A DNA stretch of 9,651 bases from Bacillota bacterium (GTDB taxonomy: Bacteria; Bacillota_E; JAJZYS01; JAJYTV01): positions 1 through 9,651 of the forward strand of contig JAJZVM010000164.1 of the NCBI GenBank assembly GCA_021845645.1. The letters are read 5' to 3'. A program made the position numbers and the translations under genes. The notes below the pieces were generated by a model. The model saw nothing but the letters and a program-made list of their open reading frames with translations. It made no database searches and was not told the origin of the DNA. Positions 6,611 through 9,651 of this stretch are shown here, in pieces (the first letter of the stretch is position 1; each line of letters starts with the position of its first letter).

Positions 6611-6837
6611 CACTACAGCATCGGGCGAGGATGGGGAAAGCAGAGCGCCCTGCGGTGAAGAGAGTCGGCGGCAGGTGCGAGCCGGCACGCGACGCTAAGT
6701 GCTTCCGCCCCGGAGTCGCCGGCGACGAGCCGGACGCTTGGCGCACGTGATTGCGCCGTGAGGATGCGCCTGGGGTGCATCGAAGAAGGGTGGCACAGCG
6801 GCCGTTCGCCCCTTGGCGACGGTCGTTTCTTTGTCTT
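6611..6837 (+). promoter_or_regulatory. T-box leader (tRNA-sensing transcription attenuator), probably Ser-specific
   Basis: The leader has the T-box landmarks in the right order. The stem I base is GGGCG (6623-6627) with CGCCC (6706-6710). AAAGCAG (6637-6643) sits where the AGTA S-turn is expected. AGAGAG (6659-6664) is the AG bulge and GGTGCGA (6674-6680) the distal loop, separated by the paired TCGGC/GCCGG. Further hairpins follow at 6740-6757 (GGCGCA/TGCGCC) and 6763-6781. The T-box proper is AAGGGTGGCACAGCG (6786-6800), with antiterminator stem AAGGG/CCCTT and inner GCG/CGC. A competing terminator at 6802-6837 shares the CGCCCCTT bases. The specifier candidate is AGT (Ser, 6698-6700): it is followed by a purine and lies in the loop between AGCG/CGCT and the basal stem. 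The TGGC bulge complements GCCA, the discriminator plus CCA of tRNA-Ser. The downstream serS agrees. The T-box call is strong; the exact specifier is inferred from a hand fold. Confidence 0.88.
6802..6837 (+). terminator. T-box intrinsic terminator, competing with the antiterminator
   Basis: CCG-T-TCGCC (6802-6810, T6805 bulged) pairs with GGCGACGG (6815-6822) around a CCTT loop, followed by TCGTTTCTTTGTCTT. Bases 6807-6814 (CGCCCCTT) are also the 3' side of the antiterminator, so the two structures cannot coexist. Uncharged tRNA would favour the antiterminator. The terminator ends 16 bases before the mtnA ATG, with the mtnA ribosome binding site after it, so control is by transcription and not by masking the start. 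Confidence 0.85.
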
Positions 6838-6853
6838 GGAGGGAGGCTGCGGC

Positions 6854-7846
6854 ATGCAGGCGGTCGAGTTCCGTGACGGGCGGCTGATCCTCCTGGATCA
6901 GCGCGAACTGCCGCATGTGGAAAGATATCTCGAGATCGAAAGCGCCGCCGCTGCCTGTGACGCCATCCGCGACATGGTGGTGCGCGGGGCCCCTGCGATC
7001 GGCCTCGCGGCGGCGTTCGCGATGGTGCTGGCGGCAAGGGAGGCGCAGTCCAATGCCGAGCCCGAGGGCATGCTGCGGGCCCGTGCGGAGATGATCGCTG
7101 GCGCGCGCCCGACAGCGGTCAACCTGCGGCGCGAGGTGGACGCGGTACTCGCCGTCCTCAAGGGCCCCAAGGAGGAGTGGCCGGAGAAGGCCCTCAGCTA
7201 CGCCGAGGCGATGCGGCGGCGGCAGAACCAGGAGGACGAACTTATGGCCAAGAACGCCCTGGGTCTGTTTAGGCCGGGCATGCGCGTCCTGACACACTGC
7301 AATACGGGGGCACTCGCGACAGGCGGCCTTGGCACGGCGTTTGCGGCCATCGTCGAGGCGCACCGCACCCTGGGCCTCACAGAGGTTCTGGCCGACGAGA
7401 CGCGCCCGCGACTGCAGGGAGCGCGCCTTACCGCATTCGAGCTCGGCCGCGCCGGGGTACCTCATCGCGTGATCGTCGACGGCGCCGCTGCCCACTTCAT
7501 GGGCAGCGGCATGGTCGACCTCGTGATTGTCGGAGCGGACCGGATTGGCAGCGACGGGCGCGTGGCGAATAAGATCGGCACGTACGGCCTCGCAGTGCTG
7601 GCGCGCCACCATGGGATCCCGTTCGCGGTGGTGGCGCCCCGATCTAGTTGCGACCCTCTCTGGCCCGACGCCAGGGAGGTGGAGATCGAGCAGCGCGATC
7701 CGCGCGAGGTGCTGGAGTTCCAGGGGCAGAGAGTCGCTAACGCCGGCAGCGACGCCTACAATCCCGCGTTCGATGTCACCCCGGGCGAGCTTGTTGCGGC
7801 GATCGTGCGCGAGGATGGATTGTTCAGACCGCCATACGCTTTCTGA
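6854..7846 (+). CDS. mtnA: S-methyl-5-thioribose-1-phosphate isomerase MtnA
   Basis: MtnA converts 5-methylthioribose 1-phosphate to 5-methylthioribulose 1-phosphate in the methionine salvage pathway. The protein has 330 residues, near family length (about 340-350). It shows the eIF2B-like isomerase fold motifs: RGAPAIG (44-50), the catalytic Cys149 in [31 protein letters not shown] (182-197), the catalytic Asp229 in [20 protein letters not shown], and NPAFDVTP (303-310). The ATG at 6854 is chosen because GGAGGGAGG precedes it by seven bases and [16 protein letters not shown] matches the family N-terminus. An in-frame start at 6758 lies inside the T-box and is not credible. The related eIF2B-alpha or ribose-1,5-bisphosphate isomerase families are less likely given these motifs. 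serS follows after 26 bases, so both are under the T-box. No other methionine-salvage gene is in the window. Confidence 0.95.
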   Translation: MQAVEFRDGRLILLDQRELPHVERYLEIESAAAACDAIRDMVVRGAPAIGLAAAFAMVLAAREAQSNAEPEGMLRARAEMIAGARPTAVNLRREVDAVLAVLKGPKEEWPEKALSYAEAMRRRQNQEDELMAKNALGLFRPGMRVLTHCNTGALATGGLGTAFAAIVEAHRTLGLTEVLADETRPRLQGARLTAFELGRAGVPHRVIVDGAAAHFMGSGMVDLVIVGADRIGSDGRVANKIGTYGLAVLARHHGIPFAVVAPRSSCDPLWPDAREVEIEQRDPREVLEFQGQRVANAGSDAYNPAFDVTPGELVAAIVREDGLFRPPYAF

Positions 7847-7872
7847 CCATCGCGACTGGAGGAGGATCTCAG

Positions 7873-9129
7873 ATGCACGATCCGAGAAAGCTGCGCGAGG
7901 AACAGGACGACTATAGGCGCAGGTTGCGCCGGCGTGGCGCCGACCAACTGCTCGACGACGCGCTGAAGGTGGATGAGGAGCGGCTCGGAGTTCTGCGACG
8001 CGTCGAGGAGCTCCGCGGCGAGCGCAACCGCGCCAGCGAGCAGATCGCCGGCCTGCGCAAGGCGGGTCGCGACGCGCAGGCGGAGATAGAGCGCATGCGA
8101 GGCGTCGGCGAAGAACTGAAAGTGCGCGAGGCGCAATTGAGCGAACTCGAGGCGAAGGTGCACGAGCTCTGGCTGCAGATCCCGAACGTGCCGTCGGACG
8201 ACATGCCGGACGGCATGGAACCGCGCGAGGAGCGGGTCGTCTTCGAGCGACCGGACTTCCCGTTCGAGCCGAAGCCGCACTGGGAGATCGGCACGGATCT
8301 GGGCATTCTGGATTTCGACCGAGCCACGCGCATGTCGGGCTCCCGCTTCGCGCTGCAGCGGGGCGCAGGGGCGAAGCTCGAGCGCGCCCTGATCAACTTC
8401 ATGCTCGACGTTCACACGTCACGCGGCTACACGGAGATTTTCCCACCGTTCCTCGTGCAGGAGCCCGCCCTCTACGGCACTGGGCAGCTGCCGAAGTTCC
8501 GCGAAGAGATGTTCCAGACCCAGACCGGTCACTACCTGATCTCGACGGCCGAGGTACCGGTGACGAACATGCATCGCGAGGAGATCCTCCCCGCTGCCGA
8601 GCTGCCCTTGCGCTACTGCGCCTACAGCGCCTGCTTCCGCGCCGAGGCGGGGGCGGCGGGCCGGGACACGCGCGGCCTCATCCGCCTGCACCAGTTCAAC
8701 AAGGTCGAACTCGTCCACTTTGTCAGGCCGGAGGAGTCGGACCGGGAGCTCGAAACGATCGTCGACGAGGCGGAAGAAATCCTCAGGAGGCTCAGGCTGC
8801 ACTACCGCGTGGTCACCCTGCCAACCATGGACTTCGGCTTCTCGGCCCACAAGACGTTCGACATCGAGGTATGGCTGCCGTCGCAGAACATGTTCCGGGA
8901 GATCTCCTCCGCCACGAACTTCCGCGACTTCCAGGCCCGCCGCGCCAACATCCGCTACCGCGACCAGGACGGCAAGGTGTACTTCGTCCACACCCTGAAC
9001 GCTTCGGGGCTCGCCGTCGGTCGCACGATGGCCGCGATCCTCGAACAGTATCAAGAGGCGGACGGAGGCGTCCGGATTCCCGACGCACTGCAGCTGTATA
9101 TGCACGAGGAGCGCCTCAGCCCGGCATGA
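7873..9129 (+). CDS. serS: Seryl-tRNA synthetase SerRS
   Basis: SerRS charges tRNA-Ser with serine and also tRNA-Sec where present; it is a class II synthetase and a cytoplasmic dimer. The protein has 418 residues, usual for bacteria. Residues 1-105 form the long helical arm that contacts the tRNA-Ser variable arm (charged heptads from [16 protein letters not shown] to [19 protein letters not shown]). TGQLPKF (203-209) and STAEVPVTN (224-232) line the active site. Motif 2 is [27 protein letters not shown] (254-280), given by its key residues Arg256, Glu258 and Arg264. Motif 3 is [16 protein letters not shown] (379-394). [15 protein letters not shown] (343-357) is typical. The start has GGAGGAGG seven bases upstream. 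The gene follows mtnA by 26 bases under the Ser-type T-box, and a tRNA-Ser gene starts 26 bases after its stop. No defect is seen. Confidence 0.98.
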   Translation: MHDPRKLREEQDDYRRRLRRRGADQLLDDALKVDEERLGVLRRVEELRGERNRASEQIAGLRKAGRDAQAEIERMRGVGEELKVREAQLSELEAKVHELWLQIPNVPSDDMPDGMEPREERVVFERPDFPFEPKPHWEIGTDLGILDFDRATRMSGSRFALQRGAGAKLERALINFMLDVHTSRGYTEIFPPFLVQEPALYGTGQLPKFREEMFQTQTGHYLISTAEVPVTNMHREEILPAAELPLRYCAYSACFRAEAGAAGRDTRGLIRLHQFNKVELVHFVRPEESDRELETIVDEAEEILRRLRLHYRVVTLPTMDFGFSAHKTFDIEVWLPSQNMFREISSATNFRDFQARRANIRYRDQDGKVYFVHTLNASGLAVGRTMAAILEQYQEADGGVRIPDALQLYMHEERLSPA

Positions 9130-9135
9130 ACCGCA

Positions 9136-9144
9136 TGCTATAAT
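9136..9144 (+). promoter_or_regulatory. Extended -10 promoter of tRNA-Ser
   Basis: TGC-TATAAT is a consensus -10 with a TG extension, beginning six bases after the serS stop. The predicted start is near 9151, about five bases before the mature tRNA. The -35 position (9116-9121, TCAGCC, inside the serS end) is poor, as is common with extended -10 elements. This gives the tRNA its own transcription in addition to any read-through from serS. Confidence 0.7.
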
Positions 9145-9155
9145 GGCGTGGCGCC

Positions 9156-9244
9156 GGAGGGGTGGCCGAGCGGTTTAAGGCGGCGGTCTTGAAAACCGCT
9201 GAGGTGACGAGCCTCCGTGGGTTCGAATCCCACCCCCTCCGCCA
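9156..9244 (+). tRNA. tRNA-Ser (anticodon UGA)
   Basis: This is a complete class II tRNA with a long variable arm. The acceptor GGAGGGG (9156-9162) pairs with CCCCTCC (9234-9240), followed by discriminator G9241 and an encoded CCA (9242-9244). The anticodon stem GCGGT/ACCGC (9183-9187, 9195-9199) encloses loop CTTGAAA with anticodon TGA at 9190-9192. The T arm is GTGGG-TTCGAAT-CCCAC (9217-9233), and the variable arm lies between about 9200 and 9216. The anticodon, long variable arm and G73 all indicate serine, reading UCA and other UCN codons. The gene directly follows serS, as in B. subtilis. Confidence 0.98.
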
Positions 9245-9272
9245 TAGTTGTACTTTGCAGGGGGATTGGACG

Positions 9273-9651
9273 TTGCGCACCGCGGGACAGGGATTGGGTT
9301 TCGGCGACGTGCTCGACGCCGGGTTCCAGGTCTTTCGCGCATCGTTCTGGCAATTTGCGCTGGCGCAGGCCATCGTCGCCATACCCGTCGCCGTCATCCA
9401 GGCCATATGGATGCCTGACGTCTTGCCCCGAGGACCTGCACAGTCCGCAAGCCTCTTCCTGGCGCACGCACCCGTTTCACTGCTCATCGGTGTGCTCGGC
9501 ATGTTGCAGACGGCGGCGGTTGTGCTTGTCGCCCATCAGGCGGCGTACGGACGGGAAGCGACCGCCCTGGGCGGCTACGCCCAGGCCATCAGGCGATTTC
9601 CCGAGGTGCTCGGCTTCGGTCTCGTCTATGCGGTTGCGATCGGCGTCGGGA
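9273..9651 (+). CDS. Membrane protein of unknown function, N-terminal part (cut by window edge)
   Basis: An open frame with no stop runs to the window end, giving 126 residues. The TTG at 9273 is chosen because AGGGGG lies eight bases upstream and the product begins with the pattern GLGFGDVLDAGFQVFRASFWQF. Such an opening (FGEILDxxFxxYRxxF-like, followed by a hydrophobic helix) is seen in multi-pass membrane proteins of the YciC/glycerophosphodiester phosphodiesterase-membrane-domain type. Hydrophobic segments are seen at about residues 26-47, 66-88 and from 111 onward. No catalytic motif is visible in this part. It starts 28 bases after tRNA-Ser with no terminator between, so tRNA promoter read-through could contribute to expression. 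The family is a guess from pattern; the coding call is supported by the frame, ribosome site and hydrophobicity. Confidence 0.75.
   Translation, partial: MRTAGQGLGFGDVLDAGFQVFRASFWQFALAQAIVAIPVAVIQAIWMPDVLPRGPAQSASLFLAHAPVSLLIGVLGMLQTAAVVLVAHQAAYGREATALGGYAQAIRRFPEVLGFGLVYAVAIGVG

Noticed and set aside
6611..6850. SAM-I (S-box) riboswitch, considered because mtnA is a methionine-salvage gene
   Set aside because: The S-box core sequences are not found, whereas AGAGAG, GGTGCGA and AGGGTGGCAC are T-box hallmarks in the proper order.
6758..6853. Upstream in-frame start extending MtnA by 32 residues
   Set aside because: The extension would be translated from T-box stems, the antiterminator and the terminator. 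The ATG at 6854 has a strong ribosome site and matches the family N-terminus.
6695..7612. Open frame on the - strand over the T-box and mtnA
   Set aside because: It is a shadow of mtnA and the structured leader; no ribosome site or family pattern supports it.
9116..9502. Overlapping - strand frames encoding EGVGFEPTEARHLSGFQDRR
   Set aside because: This peptide is the antisense of the tRNA-Ser gene, a well-known spurious annotation. The + strand here is a tRNA plus a membrane-protein gene.
1..9651. CRISPR arrays, insertion sequences, prophage or defence genes
   Set aside because: No direct-repeat arrays, transposase or integrase motifs, or attachment-site duplications were seen on either strand.

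Overview
The window is GC-rich by eye and looks like the replication-origin-proximal region of a high-GC, spore-forming member of the Bacillota. Four things support this: a CotF-type spore coat protein, a T-box tRNA-sensing leader, purine-rich Shine-Dalgarno sites with several GTG/TTG starts, and the gene order gyrA ... pdxS-pdxT ... serS-tRNA-Ser, which is also the order in Bacillus subtilis. Genus cannot be assigned from sequence alone; Alicyclobacillus-, Sulfobacillus-, Thermaerobacter- or Symbiobacterium-like lineages would fit.

Region 1 (1-1770, + strand): the 3' end of gyrA, entering from the left edge, with its intrinsic terminator and a second very GC-rich hairpin. Region 2 (1771-4917, - strand): a three-gene block facing gyrA. 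In transcription order it holds a DUF192 protein, a secreted S53 (sedolisin/kumamolisin-type) serine-carboxyl peptidase that overlaps it by ATGA, and a CotF-family spore coat protein. This block interrupts the otherwise Bacillus-like order. Region 3 (4918-6583, + strand): a divergent intergenic region with an extended -10 promoter and a strong leader hairpin, then pdxS and pdxT, the two subunits of the ribose-5-phosphate-dependent PLP synthase. Region 4 (6576-9244, + strand): a sigma-A-type promoter, a T-box attenuator, mtnA, serS, then an independently promoted tRNA-Ser(UGA). Region 5 (9245-9651): the 5' part of a membrane protein running off the right edge.

The most notable element is the T-box in front of mtnA-serS. 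It can form either an antiterminator or an intrinsic terminator, sharing the same bases. Its TGGC acceptor-binding sequence matches the GCCA end of tRNA-Ser, and its best specifier candidate is AGT (Ser). A serine-charging sensor therefore appears to control a methionine-salvage enzyme (MtnA) together with seryl-tRNA synthetase. The S53 peptidase is also unusual: its N-terminal half looks like stalk-type repeats plus an Ig-like module, where the family normally has a pro-kumamolisin propeptide.
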